A DNA stretch of 64,000 nt from Rhizobiaceae bacterium (GCA_019635775.1 JAHBYU010000003.1:213686-277685); one strand, 5' to 3'. Numbered from the stretch's first letter, positions 28,502 to 37,683 are shown. The notes: generated by a model from the sequence alone, not told the origin. Program-made: numbers and translations.

Positions 28502-28801
28502 ATGACGAACGACGACGACTACGTGTATGACGAGGCGACCGGCGAATGGCGGCCGGCTTCCGAGATGGCCACTAGCGCCGCCGCGGCCCTGGAAGTCCGC
28601 GACGCCTCCGGCAACGTCCTTGCGGATGGAGATTCCGTTGTCCTCGTCAAGGATCTGAAGGTGAAGGGCGCGGGCCAGACCCTGAAACAGGGAACCGTCA
28701 TCAGGTCGATCCGCCTGACGGACAACCCGGAGGAAATCGACTGCCGGCACGAGTCCATCAAGGGACTCGTGCTACGAACGGAGTTCGTACGCAAACGCTG
28801 A
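28502..28801 (+). CDS. PhnA/YjdM C-terminal-domain protein lacking the zinc ribbon
   Basis: Protein of 99 residues matching the C-terminal domain of PhnA (YjdM): the family block NVLADGDSVVLVKDLKVKGA and the ending LRTEFVRKR are clear. E. coli PhnA has an N-terminal zinc ribbon with two CxxC pairs. Here that part is a short acidic stretch (DDDYVYDEATGEWRPASE) with no cysteines. The E. coli name implies alkylphosphonate uptake, but YjdM is not known to be required for it. GGAA precedes the ATG. It stands alone between two minus-strand genes. Confidence 0.8.
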   Translation: MTNDDDYVYDEATGEWRPASEMATSAAAALEVRDASGNVLADGDSVVLVKDLKVKGAGQTLKQGTVIRSIRLTDNPEEIDCRHESIKGLVLRTEFVRKR

Positions 28802-28826
28802 ACCAGCAGCCGGTCCGGGCGGGCGA

Positions 28827-31232
28827 TCATCCACGCAGGACACCACCTGTCTGCTTCTTCACATTCTCGACGATGCGACCGGCCAGTGTCTCGAAGTCCT
28901 CGTCGGTCAGCGTCTTCTCGATCGGCTGGATGGTCACCTCGATCGCGATCGACTTCTTGCCCTCGCCAAGCGAGGCTCCCTCGAAGATGTCGAAGACCGA
29001 AACACCGGCGACGAGCTTCTTGTCGGCGGCCAGCGCAGCGCGCGTCAGTGCTCCCGCCTCGACAGTCTTGTCCACGACGAAGGCGAAATCGCGTGTGACG
29101 CGCTGGAAGGCGGAAAGGTCGAGCCTCGGCTTCGTACGGGTTTGCCTGGCTTTCGGTTCAGGCACGGCGTCGATGAAAACCTCGAACCCCGCGATTGGCC
29201 CGGATACGTCCAGAGCCTCAAGTGTCCTGGGATGGAACTCTCCGAAATGCCCAAGCACCACCTTCGGCCCGAGCTTGATCACGCCCGAACGGCCAGGATG
29301 GTACCAGCCCGGCGCGCCCGTCTCGATCTGCAGCCGATCGACCGGTGCCCCGACCGCCTCCAGCGCGGCGATCGCATCAGCCTTTGCGTCGAAGACGCCG
29401 ACATTTGCCGCATTGCCCGCCCAGTCACGACCCGAACCATCCAGCTTAGCCGTGCCGCGACGGACACCCGCAGCCACGCGGCGCTGCTTGTCCGGCCCGT
29501 CGCCTTCATAAGTGCCAGAGACCTCGAACAGCGCGACGTCGCCGATGCCTCGGTCGGCATTGCGCTGCGCAGCCGCGAGAAGTCCGGGCAGCAGCGAAGG
29601 CCGCATGTCCGACATGTCGGCCGCGATTGGGTTCGCCAGCTTCAGTTCCGGTTGTCCGCCGCCAAACAGTTCGGCATGCTTCGCCGGGATGAATGACCAG
29701 TTTACGGCCTCCATCATGCCGCGCACCGCAAGCGCACGCTTGGCCGCGCGCGTGCGGATCTGCAGCGTCGTCAGGATCTTGCCGTTCACCGCGTCATGGC
29801 TCCCGAGGGGCTGAGGCGCAATCCGGTCGACGCCGTGGATACGCATGACTTCCTCCACGAGGTCCGCCTTGCCGTCGATATCCGGGCGCCATGACGGCAC
29901 GACAACGTCGACCGGGTCGCCGTCGCCTTTCGGCCGGAAGCCCAGTCGGCTGAGAATGTCGAGGCTTTCCGCCCTGGGCACCTCGATGCCGGTTAGGCGC
30001 TTTACCTCGGCATGTGGGAAGGACACGATCTTCGGCGCATGCCCCGCATAGCCGACCACCTCCGTCTCGCTCGCTTCGCCGCCGCAAAGCTCCAGAACCA
30101 TCTTCGTGGCAAGCTCGATGCCGGGAACCATGAATTCGGGATCGACGCCGCGTTCGAAGCGATAGCGGGCATCGGTGATGATGCCGAGTTCGCGTCCCGT
30201 GCGTGCGATGTTCAGCGGCTCCCACAGCGCCGATTCGATCAGGACGTCGGTGGTGTTCTCGTCGCAGCCGGAATGCTCGCCGCCCATGATGCCGGCGATG
30301 GACTCAACGCCATCGCTGTCGGCAATGACGCACATTTCTGGCGTCAGTTCGTATTCCCGCCCGTCAAGCGCCAGCACCTTTTCGCCTTCCTTCGCGCGCC
30401 GCACGACGAGGTCGCCCTTCACCTTCGCCGCGTCGAAGACATGCAGCGGCCGGCCGCGGTCGAAGGTGACGTAGTTTGTGATATCGACCAGCGCGTTGAT
30501 GGGACGCAGGCCGATGGCGATCAGCCGCTGCTGAATCCATTTCGGCGACGGACCGTTCTTGACACCCTTGACCAGCCGCACGGCGAAGCCGGGGCAAAGT
30601 TCGGGAGCCTCGATCGTCACCTTGACGTGACATGGATCATTACCGGGGACCGCAGCGACCGCAACATTCTTCAACGTGCCCAGCCCAGCCGCCGCGAGAT
30701 CGCGGGCGATTCCATAGATGCTGGTCGCGTCGGGCCGGTTCGGCGTCAGGTTGATGTCGATGACCGGATCGTCGAGCTTTGCCCATGTCGCGAAGCTCGT
30801 GCCCACCGGCGCGTCGCCGGGCAGATCGATGATGCCGTTGTGCTCGTCCGAGATCATCAGTTCCCGCTCCGAGCACATCATGCCGTGGCTTTCGACCCCC
30901 CTGATCTTGCCGACCGAGAGCGTCACGTCGATGCCGGGCACATAAGTGCCGGGCGCGGCGAACGCCCCGACGAGGCCAGCCCGAGCATTGGGCGCGCCGC
31001 AGACGACCTGGATAGGCTTGCCGTCGCCCGTATCGACCGAAAGCACCCGAAGCTTGTCCGCATCGGGATGTTTCTCCGCCGTCAGAACCTTCGCTATGAC
31101 GAACGGCTTCAGAGCAGCCTTGTCGTCGACATGCTCCACCTCCAGCCCGATGGATGTCAGTCGTTCGACGATCTCCTCGAGCGATGCTTCGGTTTCGAGG
31201 TGGTCCTTCAGCCAGGAAAGCGTGAGTTTCAT
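28827..31232 (-). CDS. pheT: Phenylalanine-tRNA ligase beta subunit
   Basis: Beta chain of the alpha2-beta2 PheRS that charges tRNA-Phe; 801 residues, normal length. The N-terminal OB-fold tRNA-binding domain includes [20 protein letters not shown]. The B3/B4 editing domain holds [17 protein letters not shown] and the anticodon-recognition FDX domain ends the protein ([19 protein letters not shown]). Its ATG overlaps the stop of the GFA gene, so pheT is separated from pheS by two extra genes instead of following it directly. Confidence 0.97.
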   Translation of the reverse strand: MKLTLSWLKDHLETEASLEEIVERLTSIGLEVEHVDDKAALKPFVIAKVLTAEKHPDADKLRVLSVDTGDGKPIQVVCGAPNARAGLVGAFAAPGTYVPGIDVTLSVGKIRGVESHGMMCSERELMISDEHNGIIDLPGDAPVGTSFATWAKLDDPVIDINLTPNRPDATSIYGIARDLAAAGLGTLKNVAVAAVPGNDPCHVKVTIEAPELCPGFAVRLVKGVKNGPSPKWIQQRLIAIGLRPINALVDITNYVTFDRGRPLHVFDAAKVKGDLVVRRAKEGEKVLALDGREYELTPEMCVIADSDGVESIAGIMGGEHSGCDENTTDVLIESALWEPLNIARTGRELGIITDARYRFERGVDPEFMVPGIELATKMVLELCGGEASETEVVGYAGHAPKIVSFPHAEVKRLTGIEVPRAESLDILSRLGFRPKGDGDPVDVVVPSWRPDIDGKADLVEEVMRIHGVDRIAPQPLGSHDAVNGKILTTLQIRTRAAKRALAVRGMMEAVNWSFIPAKHAELFGGGQPELKLANPIAADMSDMRPSLLPGLLAAAQRNADRGIGDVALFEVSGTYEGDGPDKQRRVAAGVRRGTAKLDGSGRDWAGNAANVGVFDAKADAIAALEAVGAPVDRLQIETGAPGWYHPGRSGVIKLGPKVVLGHFGEFHPRTLEALDVSGPIAGFEVFIDAVPEPKARQTRTKPRLDLSAFQRVTRDFAFVVDKTVEAGALTRAALAADKKLVAGVSVFDIFEGASLGEGKKSIAIEVTIQPIEKTLTDEDFETLAGRIVENVKKQTGGVLRG

Positions 31233-31654
31233 GATCTTGTCTCTTCGGGTCTCGGCACGCTGGTCTTCAGGTGACGCGGCAGGCCGTCCGGCATATGCAG
31301 GTAGGGCAGTTGCTCGCGCACATAGGAATGCAGCGTCGGCTTGTAGTTCTCAGGCGCGTCCATCGCCCCCAGCATGAAATAGATCGTCTCGCCGATGCGC
31401 TCGTCGGCATAGGCGATGGGCGAACCGCAAACCCCGCAGAAGCTGCGCGTCACCGGCCCGTTGTCGAAGTTCCTCAGCGCTTCACCCTCCAGCGAAACCG
31501 CGCCGGCATCGAATCCGACAAATGCCGAAACCGGCGCGCCCGATGCCTTGCGGCAATCGCCGCAATGGCAATAGCTCACATGGTTCGGTTCGGCTGTCGC
31601 TTCGAACCGCACCGCGCCGCAGCGGCAGGAGCCGGTATGAGACGCTTCGGTCAC
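31229..31654 (-). CDS. GFA/CENP-V-domain protein (glutathione-dependent formaldehyde-activating fold)
   Basis: Small zinc protein of about 141 residues. The conserved cysteines occur in order: [26 protein letters not shown] and [12 protein letters not shown], the zinc ligands of the GFA fold. The name does not establish formaldehyde chemistry for small members. Its GTG start overlaps the stop of the gene before it (GTGA) and its own stop overlaps the pheT ATG (ATGA), so it is inside the phe operon and translationally coupled on both sides. Confidence 0.87.
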   Translation of the reverse strand: MTEASHTGSCRCGAVRFEATAEPNHVSYCHCGDCRKASGAPVSAFVGFDAGAVSLEGEALRNFDNGPVTRSFCGVCGSPIAYADERIGETIYFMLGAMDAPENYKPTLHSYVREQLPYLHMPDGLPRHLKTSVPRPEETRS

Positions 31655-32208
31655 TCTGAGCCCTTTCTGGCTAGGCCACCGCGAGAAGACCTTTTCGACC
31701 ACTGATATCCTTTCTCGCCTGCGCCAGCTCCAACCCAATCGTAGGATTGACCTGTCTCCTGCACGAGAAACTCTATTCCTTCATTGTCCTTATCAATCAT
31801 ATCTCTCGGGCTGCGGCGATAGTCGACGATTTCACCCTGTCTGTATGACGGCTCAGCCTTGGTTTCGTGCAACGCTAGATGTGCTCCGTATTTGAGGCTC
31901 TCACGCACGTTCCTTTCTGCCACGACCCAAGAACCACTCCAAAACCGGCCGTCAGTTGACTCGGTCACTCCGCGCCCGCGCGCGCACACAAAATGATAGC
32001 CGGTAACCACGTCGCCCTCGGCGTGTTCCGAACCGGTTTGCCTTTTTCTCGGGGTCTGCGGTACTCTGCGAGCGAGTTCTCTTTCACACATTTGCAGAAC
32101 ATCTTCCGCTCCCAGCCGCCGGGCATTATCGCGCAGGAGCTCAAGCTTCCCGCGTTCCCAATCGGCAAGCACCTCGGGCGTGTAAGTGTGAGTGGGCGTC
32201 TTTACCAT
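31651..32208 (-). CDS. Unrecognised protein encoded between pheS and pheT
   Basis: I do not recognise this 185-residue protein. The N-terminal 60 residues are helical and charged (VLADWERGKLELLRDNARRL). A probable beta-rich domain follows (GYHFVCARGRGVTESTDGRF, ALHETKAEPSYRQGEIVDYR) and a Lys/Arg-rich tail ends it. There is no signal peptide or membrane helix, so it is probably cytosolic. Its DNA looks A+T-richer than the flanking phe genes, especially near the 3' end, hinting at acquisition. It starts 18 bases after pheS and its stop overlaps the GFA start. Function unknown. Confidence 0.75.
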   Translation of the reverse strand: MVKTPTHTYTPEVLADWERGKLELLRDNARRLGAEDVLQMCERELARRVPQTPRKRQTGSEHAEGDVVTGYHFVCARGRGVTESTDGRFWSGSWVVAERNVRESLKYGAHLALHETKAEPSYRQGEIVDYRRSPRDMIDKDNEGIEFLVQETGQSYDWVGAGAGEKGYQWSKRSSRGGLARKGSE

Positions 32209-32226
32209 GGTGTCTCCGAGTCGCCT

Positions 32227-33312
32227 TTAGCTGCTCAAACCTCCGAACAGTGTCGGCATGTCGAGCGGGCGGAAGCCATAATGCTGCAGCCAGCGCACGT
32301 CCGCGTCGAAGAAGGCGCGCAGGTCGGGCATGCCGTATTTCAGCATGGCGATGCGGTCGATGCCCATGCCCCATGCGAAGCCCTGGTATTCGTCCGGATC
32401 GAGCCCGCCATGGCGCAGCACGTTGGGATGGACCATGCCGCAACCCAGAATCTCCATCCAGTCGCTGCCCTCGCCGAAACGCACCTCGCCCGGTCGCGAA
32501 CGATCGCATTGTATGTCGACTTCCAGCGAAGGCTCGGTGAACGGGAAGAAGCTGGGCCGGAAGCGCATCTTGACCTGCGGCACTTCGAAGAAAGCCTTGC
32601 AGAACTCCTCCAGCACCCACTTCATGTTGGCGACGTTGGCGCTCTTGTCGATCACCAGCCCTTCGACCTGATGGAACATCGGCGAATGCGTGGCGTCGGA
32701 ATCCTGCCGATATGTCTTGCCGGGGATGACGATGCGGATCGGCGGCTTCTGCGTCTCCATGGTGCGAATCTGCACCGGCGAGGTGTGCGTGCGCAGCACC
32801 TTGCGTTCACCCTTCTCGTCAGGCTGGAAGAAGAATGTGTCATGCATCTCGCGCGCCGGGTGCCCCTCCGGGAAATTAAGCGCGGTGAAATTGTAGTAGT
32901 CCGTCTCGATGTCCGGCCCCTCGGCGATTGCGAAACCGAGATCGCCGAAGATGGCGGCGATCTCGTCGATCACCTGGCTGATCGGATGGATGCGGCCGCG
33001 CTCGGACGGCGACTGGCGCACCGGCAGGGTCACGTCGACCCTTTCGGCGGCAAGGCGGGTGGTGATCGCGGCATCGCGCAATTCTGCCTTGCGGGCGCCA
33101 AGCGCCTCGGCGATGCGGTTCTTCAGTCCGTTGATTGCCGGCCCCTTCACCTGCCGTTCGTCGGGGCTCATGGCGCCCAGCGTCTTCAGGAGTTCCGAAA
33201 CCGTGCCCTTCTTGCCGAGCGCGGAGACACGGACAGCCTCAATGGCCTGTTCGTCCGAAGCGGCGGCGATGTCAGCCATCAGGGAATTTTCGAGTGTTTC
33301 CATATCGCTCAT
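32227..33312 (-). CDS. pheS: Phenylalanine-tRNA ligase alpha subunit
   Basis: Catalytic alpha chain of PheRS, 361 residues. N-terminal coiled-coil for tRNA binding (1-90), then class II catalytic core: [19 protein letters not shown], motif 2 around [20 protein letters not shown] and SPVQIRTM, and motif 3 [20 protein letters not shown] near the C-terminus. It lies downstream of rplT with a terminator-like hairpin between them, an arrangement compatible with controlled read-through. pheT is displaced by two genes. Confidence 0.97.
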   Translation of the reverse strand: MSDMETLENSLMADIAAASDEQAIEAVRVSALGKKGTVSELLKTLGAMSPDERQVKGPAINGLKNRIAEALGARKAELRDAAITTRLAAERVDVTLPVRQSPSERGRIHPISQVIDEIAAIFGDLGFAIAEGPDIETDYYNFTALNFPEGHPAREMHDTFFFQPDEKGERKVLRTHTSPVQIRTMETQKPPIRIVIPGKTYRQDSDATHSPMFHQVEGLVIDKSANVANMKWVLEEFCKAFFEVPQVKMRFRPSFFPFTEPSLEVDIQCDRSRPGEVRFGEGSDWMEILGCGMVHPNVLRHGGLDPDEYQGFAWGMGIDRIAMLKYGMPDLRAFFDADVRWLQHYGFRPLDMPTLFGGLSS

Positions 33313-33334
33313 GTGTGCACCGTGAGATAGGCAA

Positions 33335-33369
33335 GAAAAAACCCGCGCCGGCCCTGCCAGCGCGGGTTT
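33335..33369 (-). terminator. Rho-independent terminator between rplT and pheS
   Basis: AAACCCGCGC (33339-33348) pairs with GCGCGGGTTT (33360-33369), a 10-base stem with an 11-base loop. On the minus strand it is followed by a run of T from the AAAAAAA at 33335-33341. It ends the rpmI-rplT transcript 23 bases before pheS, so pheST needs read-through or its own promoter. Confidence 0.8.
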
Positions 33370-33407
33370 CCCAAATACCAGATGACGAAAGCTTGGGAAG
33401 CGCTGGC

Positions 33408-33809
33408 TTAGGCTACAGCGCTTTCAAAAGCGTTCGGGGTGGTGTTCTTCAGATATTCCAGCGCCACCTTGGCCTTGCTCACCAGCGCGGCGAAAGCCTG
33501 CGGCTCATGGATGGCGAGGTCGGAAAGCACCTTGCGATCGATTTCGATCCCGGCCTTGTTGAGACCGTCGATGAAACGGCCATAGGTCAGGCCATGTTCG
33601 CGCACGGCGGCGTTGATGCGCTGCACCCAAAGCGCACGGAAATTGCGCTTGCGGGCCTTGCGGTCGCGATAGGCGTACTGCAGCGACTTGTCGACTGCCG
33701 CCTTCGCGGTGCGGATGGTGTTCTTGCGGCGGCCGTAGAAGCCCTTGGCGGCCTTCAGCACCTTCTTGTGCTTGGCGTGGGCGGTGACGCCTCTCTTTAC
33801 ACGTGCCAT
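33408..33809 (-). CDS. rplT: Ribosomal protein bL20
   Basis: 50S subunit assembly protein of 133 residues. [19 protein letters not shown] begins the long basic N-terminal helix that contacts 23S rRNA, and [20 protein letters not shown] with [17 protein letters not shown] are conserved. Somewhat longer than E. coli L20 (118), as usual for alphaproteobacteria. It follows rpmI by 29 bases. In E. coli L20 represses its own operon through an mRNA leader; hairpins upstream of rpmI could serve this here. Confidence 0.98.
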   Translation of the reverse strand: MARVKRGVTAHAKHKKVLKAAKGFYGRRKNTIRTAKAAVDKSLQYAYRDRKARKRNFRALWVQRINAAVREHGLTYGRFIDGLNKAGIEIDRKVLSDLAIHEPQAFAALVSKAKVALEYLKNTTPNAFESAVA

Positions 33810-33838
33810 GTCATGATCTCCTTAATCGTCAAACCGGC

Positions 33839-34048
33839 TCAGATGCCGCCGCCATTGGGCAGGAAGTTCTTGATGACCTTCTCGCCGTCTGGCTTGGCGA
33901 GGACCATCGTGCCGCGAGCATCGCGGATGAACTTGTTGGAACGCTTGATCATGCCGTGGCGCTTGCCGGCGGCGGCGGAAAGGACCTTGCCCGTTCCGGT
34001 GATCTTGAACCGCTTCTTTGCGGCTGACTTGGTCTTCATCTTGGGCAT
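33839..34048 (-). CDS. rpmI: Ribosomal protein bL35
   Basis: Small basic 50S protein of 69 residues. [20 protein letters not shown] and the [14 protein letters not shown] block are diagnostic. An AAGGAG ribosome site precedes the ATG by 10 bases and sits just after a GC hairpin. In most bacteria it follows infC directly; here an ICMT-type gene comes between, and rpmI has a 167-base upstream gap with two hairpins. Confidence 0.97.
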   Translation of the reverse strand: MPKMKTKSAAKKRFKITGTGKVLSAAAGKRHGMIKRSNKFIRDARGTMVLAKPDGEKVIKNFLPNGGGI

Positions 34049-34063
34049 TTCGCTACTCCTTGC

Positions 34064-34110
34064 CGGGGCTGTTCGCCCCTGTTGTTCTTTCCGGGCCGAC
34101 CAAAGCCCGG
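34064..34110 (-). promoter_or_regulatory. Two hairpins in the rpmI-rplT leader (candidate autoregulatory site)
   Basis: Hairpin 1: GGGGC-N5-GCCCC (34065-34079), directly before the AAGGAG of rpmI. Hairpin 2: CCGGGC-N8-GCCCGG (34091-34110), which is not followed by a T-run and so is not a terminator. Their position fits a ribosomal-protein leader, with bL20 as the plausible ligand by analogy to E. coli and Bacillus. Confidence 0.4.
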
Positions 34111-34215
34111 AAGCATGAAAACCGCCACGGCATGCCCTGCCGGACGGTTATGGACGCGGCTCTATACTCGCAGACGCGCCAAAGCGCAACTCCTCGCCCG
34201 CCTTCAATCTGGTCC

Positions 34216-34839
34216 TCAATACAGCCAGAAGAGGATCGGGATGGCCCCTGCCTCCTGACCGATCTCGATCGCCTCGAAGAAGGGTATGGCCAGAAGGAAC
34301 ACAAGCCCGTCGAGGAAAGTGGTCTTGAATGTGCGGGACGTGAAAGTCACCGAGGCTTCGTCACGGAAGATGAAAGGATTGGGGAAGAAACGCGGCACCC
34401 GTCTTGCATAATCGACATAGGCCTGGCCGAGATTGGCCTTCAGGTAGCGTTCTTCTCGCAGCGCCACGACATGGAAAGCCGCCGCACACAACACCATCGT
34501 TGCGACCGCGATAACGATGCTTCCGGTCTGCGCACCGACGCCGGCCGCAGCCACCGTGGAGAAGAAATAGAGCGGATTGCGCATCATCGAGTAGGGCCCG
34601 GTCTGGACCACCTGCTCTGACTTTCGCCCACCGATGTAGAGTATCGACCATAGCCGCCCGCCTATGCCGAGCAGGATCAGCGCAAGTCCATGCGACTCGA
34701 TCGCTTCATGATTGAACTCGCTCTGCAGCGACCCGCTAAAGACCAGCAGGATGCAGACGACACCGATGATCAATGCAAGAACAAGGCGACGGCCCGCCTG
34801 GTATGCAGCCATCGCCTCGCTGTCTTCACGCTCAGTCAC
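34216..34839 (-). CDS. ICMT/PEMT-like isoprenylcysteine carboxyl methyltransferase family protein
   Basis: Membrane protein of 207 residues with about five hydrophobic helices. The C-terminal SAM-binding region has the family pattern: GPYSMMRNPLYFFSTVAAAG, then EERYLKANLGQAYVDYARRV followed by PRFFP. Bacterial members methylate diverse hydrophobic or thiol acceptors at the membrane; the true substrate is rarely known. The GTG start has GAGGG just before it. It starts 54 bases after infC, on the same strand, and splits infC from rpmI. Confidence 0.84.
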   Translation of the reverse strand: MTEREDSEAMAAYQAGRRLVLALIIGVVCILLVFSGSLQSEFNHEAIESHGLALILLGIGGRLWSILYIGGRKSEQVVQTGPYSMMRNPLYFFSTVAAAGVGAQTGSIVIAVATMVLCAAAFHVVALREERYLKANLGQAYVDYARRVPRFFPNPFIFRDEASVTFTSRTFKTTFLDGLVFLLAIPFFEAIEIGQEAGAIPILFWLY

Positions 34840-34893
34840 GGTCCCTCACAGCGATCTGGCAAAACGTCGGAGACGTTGACGCCCGAACCGTGG

Positions 34894-35430
34894 CTATTTC
34901 GGGGCCAGCACCATCATCATCTGTCGGCCTTCGAGCTTCGGCTCGGCTTCGACCTTGGCGATGGTTGCCGTTTCCTCACGAACCTTGTTCAGGAGCTCCA
35001 TGCCAAGCTCCATATGCGCCATCTCGCGGCCGCGGAAGCGCAGCGTCAGCTTGACCTTGTCGCCCTCGTCGAAGAACCGGCGCACGGCCTTCATCTTGGT
35101 CTCGTAGTCATGCGTATCGATGTTCGGGCGCATCTTGATCTCTTTGATCTCGATGACCTTCTGGTGCTTGCGTGCCTCGGCGGCCTTCTTCTGGTTGGCG
35201 TATTTGAGCTTGCCGAGATCGAGAATCTTTGCGACCGGTGGGTTGGCGTTGGGAGAAATCTCGACGAGGTCGAGCCCCGCCTCCTCGGCGGCCAGCAGCG
35301 CCTCGTTTATGGAAACTTCGCCACGGTTGGAGCCGTCGACGTCGATAAGCTGGACCCGGGGTACCCGGATGTCACGGTTGGAACGCGGCCCCTCCTTGGT
35401 GGGCGCCGTTGCCTTGAAAGGTCTACGAAT
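34894..35430 (-). CDS. infC: Translation initiation factor IF-3 with ATT start codon
   Basis: Keeps 30S subunits free and checks start-codon choice; 178 residues. N-terminal domain includes [20 protein letters not shown] and [20 protein letters not shown]; the C-terminal domain includes [17 protein letters not shown] and the ending [14 protein letters not shown]. No ATG, GTG or TTG lies at the right place. The frame begins with ATT, 8 bases after GAGGAGA, the non-standard start by which IF-3 limits its own synthesis in many bacteria. An ATG-only annotation would begin at an internal Met and lose the N-terminal domain. Confidence 0.93.
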   Translation of the reverse strand: MRRPFKATAPTKEGPRSNRDIRVPRVQLIDVDGSNRGEVSINEALLAAEEAGLDLVEISPNANPPVAKILDLGKLKYANQKKAAEARKHQKVIEIKEIKMRPNIDTHDYETKMKAVRRFFDEGDKVKLTLRFRGREMAHMELGMELLNKVREETATIAKVEAEPKLEGRQMMMVLAPK

Positions 35431-35491
35431 GGTAGTCTTCTCCTCGAATTGTTGACATGAAGGGTCTTGTTACCTGTGCCTGCAGGTCACG

Positions 35492-35521
35492 CCTATGTCG
35501 TGCCTGCCGGGGGCAAGTCAA
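35492..35521 (-). promoter_or_regulatory. Weak candidate promoter of infC
   Basis: TTGACT (35516-35521, minus strand) followed after 18 bases by CATAGG (35492-35497). The -35 is good and the -10 poor. It is the best match in the 217-base gap between infC and the divergent hydrolase gene. Otherwise I see no gene or strong signal in that gap. Confidence 0.3.
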
Positions 35522-35647
35522 TAGCACAGCGCGGAGAATAAATCACCTGTATTGCGGCGTTTTCGGGCTTTCCGGCGAACGGGGAGCTTCCTTGCTTTCC
35601 GGCTACAGCCCCGGCACCGCAAACCGCGCAAGAGAATGGATGGCAGC

Positions 35648-36421
35648 ATGACCCAACCCCAATTCCTCGATGTGTCCGGCACGCCGATCGCCTATCGCCG
35701 CATCGGGGGACGCGCGCCTGGCATCGTCTGGCTGGGCGGCTACCGGTCGGACATGCTCGGCACCAAGGCAGAGACTTTGTCGGACTGGGCCGCGGGTACC
35801 GGCTTTTCGTTCCTCAGGTTCGACTATTCGGGACATGGCGAATCCGGCGGCGTGTTCGCTGAAGGAACAATCTCGCGATGGCTGTCGGAGAGCCTTGCCG
35901 TCTTCAGGACGTTGACCGAGGGACCGCAGATACTTGTAGGTTCCTCCATGGGCGGCTGGATCGCGCTCCGCCTGATCCAGGAGTTGCGCAAGGCGGGTGA
36001 GGGCAATCGCATCGCCGGCCTCGTGCTGCTTGCGCCCGCGCCGGACTTCACTTCGGAACTGGTCGAGCCTAGCCTGACAAGGAAGCAGAGGCGCGAACTC
36101 GCCGAAAGGGGCTACTTCGAGGAGAAGTCGCAGTATTCGCCGGAGCCCAACATCTACACCCGGGCACTCATCGAAGACGGACGTGAAAACCGGGTCATGA
36201 CGGGACCCATCGACACACATTGCCCGGTCCATGTCCTTCAGGGAATGGCGGATCCGGACGTGCCTCACGAACACGCGCTGAAACTGGTGAGCATGCTTCC
36301 AGCCGACGACGTAACCCTGTCGCTGATACCCGATGCCGACCACCGCCTTTCCAGACCTCAGGACCTGGATCTGCTCGTCCGCGCAGTCCAGGAAATTCTG
36401 GATCGCACTGCGAAAGCCTGA
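35648..36421 (+). CDS. Alpha/beta hydrolase (serine hydrolase)
   Basis: Soluble hydrolase of about 257 residues. The nucleophile elbow is ILVGSSMGGWIALRLI (GxSxGG), the oxyanion region is LGGYRSDMLGTKA, the strand before it FSFLRFDYSGHGESGG is typical, and the catalytic Asp/His are probably in QGMADPDVPHEHALKLV and IPDADHRLSRPQDL. It resembles ABHD10-type thioesterases or carboxylesterases. An ATG four codons earlier is possible. It ends just before the BenE-type transporter gene, so the two may be co-transcribed. The substrate is unknown. Confidence 0.87.
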   Translation: MTQPQFLDVSGTPIAYRRIGGRAPGIVWLGGYRSDMLGTKAETLSDWAAGTGFSFLRFDYSGHGESGGVFAEGTISRWLSESLAVFRTLTEGPQILVGSSMGGWIALRLIQELRKAGEGNRIAGLVLLAPAPDFTSELVEPSLTRKQRRELAERGYFEEKSQYSPEPNIYTRALIEDGRENRVMTGPIDTHCPVHVLQGMADPDVPHEHALKLVSMLPADDVTLSLIPDADHRLSRPQDLDLLVRAVQEILDRTAKA

Positions 36422-36425
36422 AGCC

Positions 36426-37568
36426 ATGCGCGCATCCATTTTCGCTTCGGCTTTCGTGGCGGCCATTGTCGGCTTCGGTGGCACGCTCGCGATTATAATC
36501 GCCGCCTCCGATGCCGTTGGCGCGACGCAGGCGCAGACGGCAAGCGCCGTTACCGCGCTCTGCCTGGCGATGGCGGTGGAGAGCCTCTGGCTGTCCTGGC
36601 GCACGAAAATGCCGGTCATCAGCGCGTGGTCTACGCCCGGCGCGGCTTTGGTGGCGGCTTCAAGCGGCTACAATGTCAACGAGGCTGTCGGTGCTTTCAT
36701 TATCGCGGCGGTGCTGCTGGTCGCTACCGGACTGTTCGGGCCGCTGACCAGACTGATTGCCAGAATTCCTGCATCCGTTGCCTCCGGAATGCTTGCCGGC
36801 ATCGTCGTCACCTTCGCGATCAATGCGGTCAAGACGGTACCTGCAGATCCGTGGTTCATTCTGCCGCTGATCGCGGCCTTCTTCGTCTTCAGGCTCGTCA
36901 ATCCGGCGCTTTCGGTGCTCGCGGTCCTCGTTGGCGGCGGCGTGGCGGCAGCCCTGACCGGCCGCGTGGGAGCCTTGCCGACGCCCGAGATTTCCACACT
37001 GACGCTTATCGCACCGTCATTCTCGTTCTCGGCGATGATCAGCCTTGCCTTGCCATTATACCTGGTCACGATGGCATCGCAAAACCTGTCCGGCCTCGCT
37101 GTCCTCCGCGCCGCCGGCTATCATCCCGAACCTGGTCCACTGATTACGGTCACAGGCTTCGTCTCGCTTGTGACCGCGCCATTCGGTGCCCTGTCGAGCA
37201 ACCTCGCCGCGATATCGGCTGCCATCTGTACCGGACCCGACGCGCATCCCGATCCGGCCGAGCGCTGGAAAACCGGGCCTTTCTACGCGCTGTTCTACCT
37301 GGTTTTCGCGATTTTCGGAGCATCGCTGGTCGCCATCTTTGCGGTTCTGCCGCAAAGCCTTATCGTGCTTGTTGCGGGGCTTGGGCTTCTCGCGCCGCTG
37401 GCCAACGCGCTGGCAATCGCACTGAAGGACGATCGGGAGCGCATGGCTGCAACGATAAGCTTTGCCGTCACCGCGTCGGGGATCGCGCTTCTGGGCATCG
37501 GCTCCGCCTTCTGGGGTCTCGTGGCAGGGCTGGTCGTGCTTGGGCTCGACGCCCTCAAAAAACGCTAG
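36426..37568 (+). CDS. BenE-family benzoate/H+ symporter-like transporter
   Basis: Integral membrane protein of 380 residues with about 11-12 helices, of the benzoate:H+ symporter (BenE) family. Recognisable segments are MPVISAWSTPGAALVAAS and LPLYLVTMASQNLSGLAVLR, both conserved in BenE/YdcO. No aromatic-degradation genes are nearby, so benzoate as substrate is not supported by context. It begins four bases after the hydrolase stop. Confidence 0.87.
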   Translation: MRASIFASAFVAAIVGFGGTLAIIIAASDAVGATQAQTASAVTALCLAMAVESLWLSWRTKMPVISAWSTPGAALVAASSGYNVNEAVGAFIIAAVLLVATGLFGPLTRLIARIPASVASGMLAGIVVTFAINAVKTVPADPWFILPLIAAFFVFRLVNPALSVLAVLVGGGVAAALTGRVGALPTPEISTLTLIAPSFSFSAMISLALPLYLVTMASQNLSGLAVLRAAGYHPEPGPLITVTGFVSLVTAPFGALSSNLAAISAAICTGPDAHPDPAERWKTGPFYALFYLVFAIFGASLVAIFAVLPQSLIVLVAGLGLLAPLANALAIALKDDRERMAATISFAVTASGIALLGIGSAFWGLVAGLVVLGLDALKKR

Positions 37569-37683
37569 CAATTTCAGCTTCTTGTCCGGTTTTCAGCGGC
37601 CATGCCTTGAATCGCCTTTTTTGTCCTCCCATGTCCAATGAGCAGCCGGTTTGGGCTGTCTCGAACCGAAGGAACGGGAGAAT

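Noticed and set aside
30012-31274. Frame of 420 codons antisense to pheT
   Set aside because: Shadow of pheT; His/Arg-rich translation without domains.
33370-33407. Phe-rich leader peptide for pheST attenuation
   Set aside because: One frame has several Phe codons before the terminator, but no start codon or ribosome site is in that frame.
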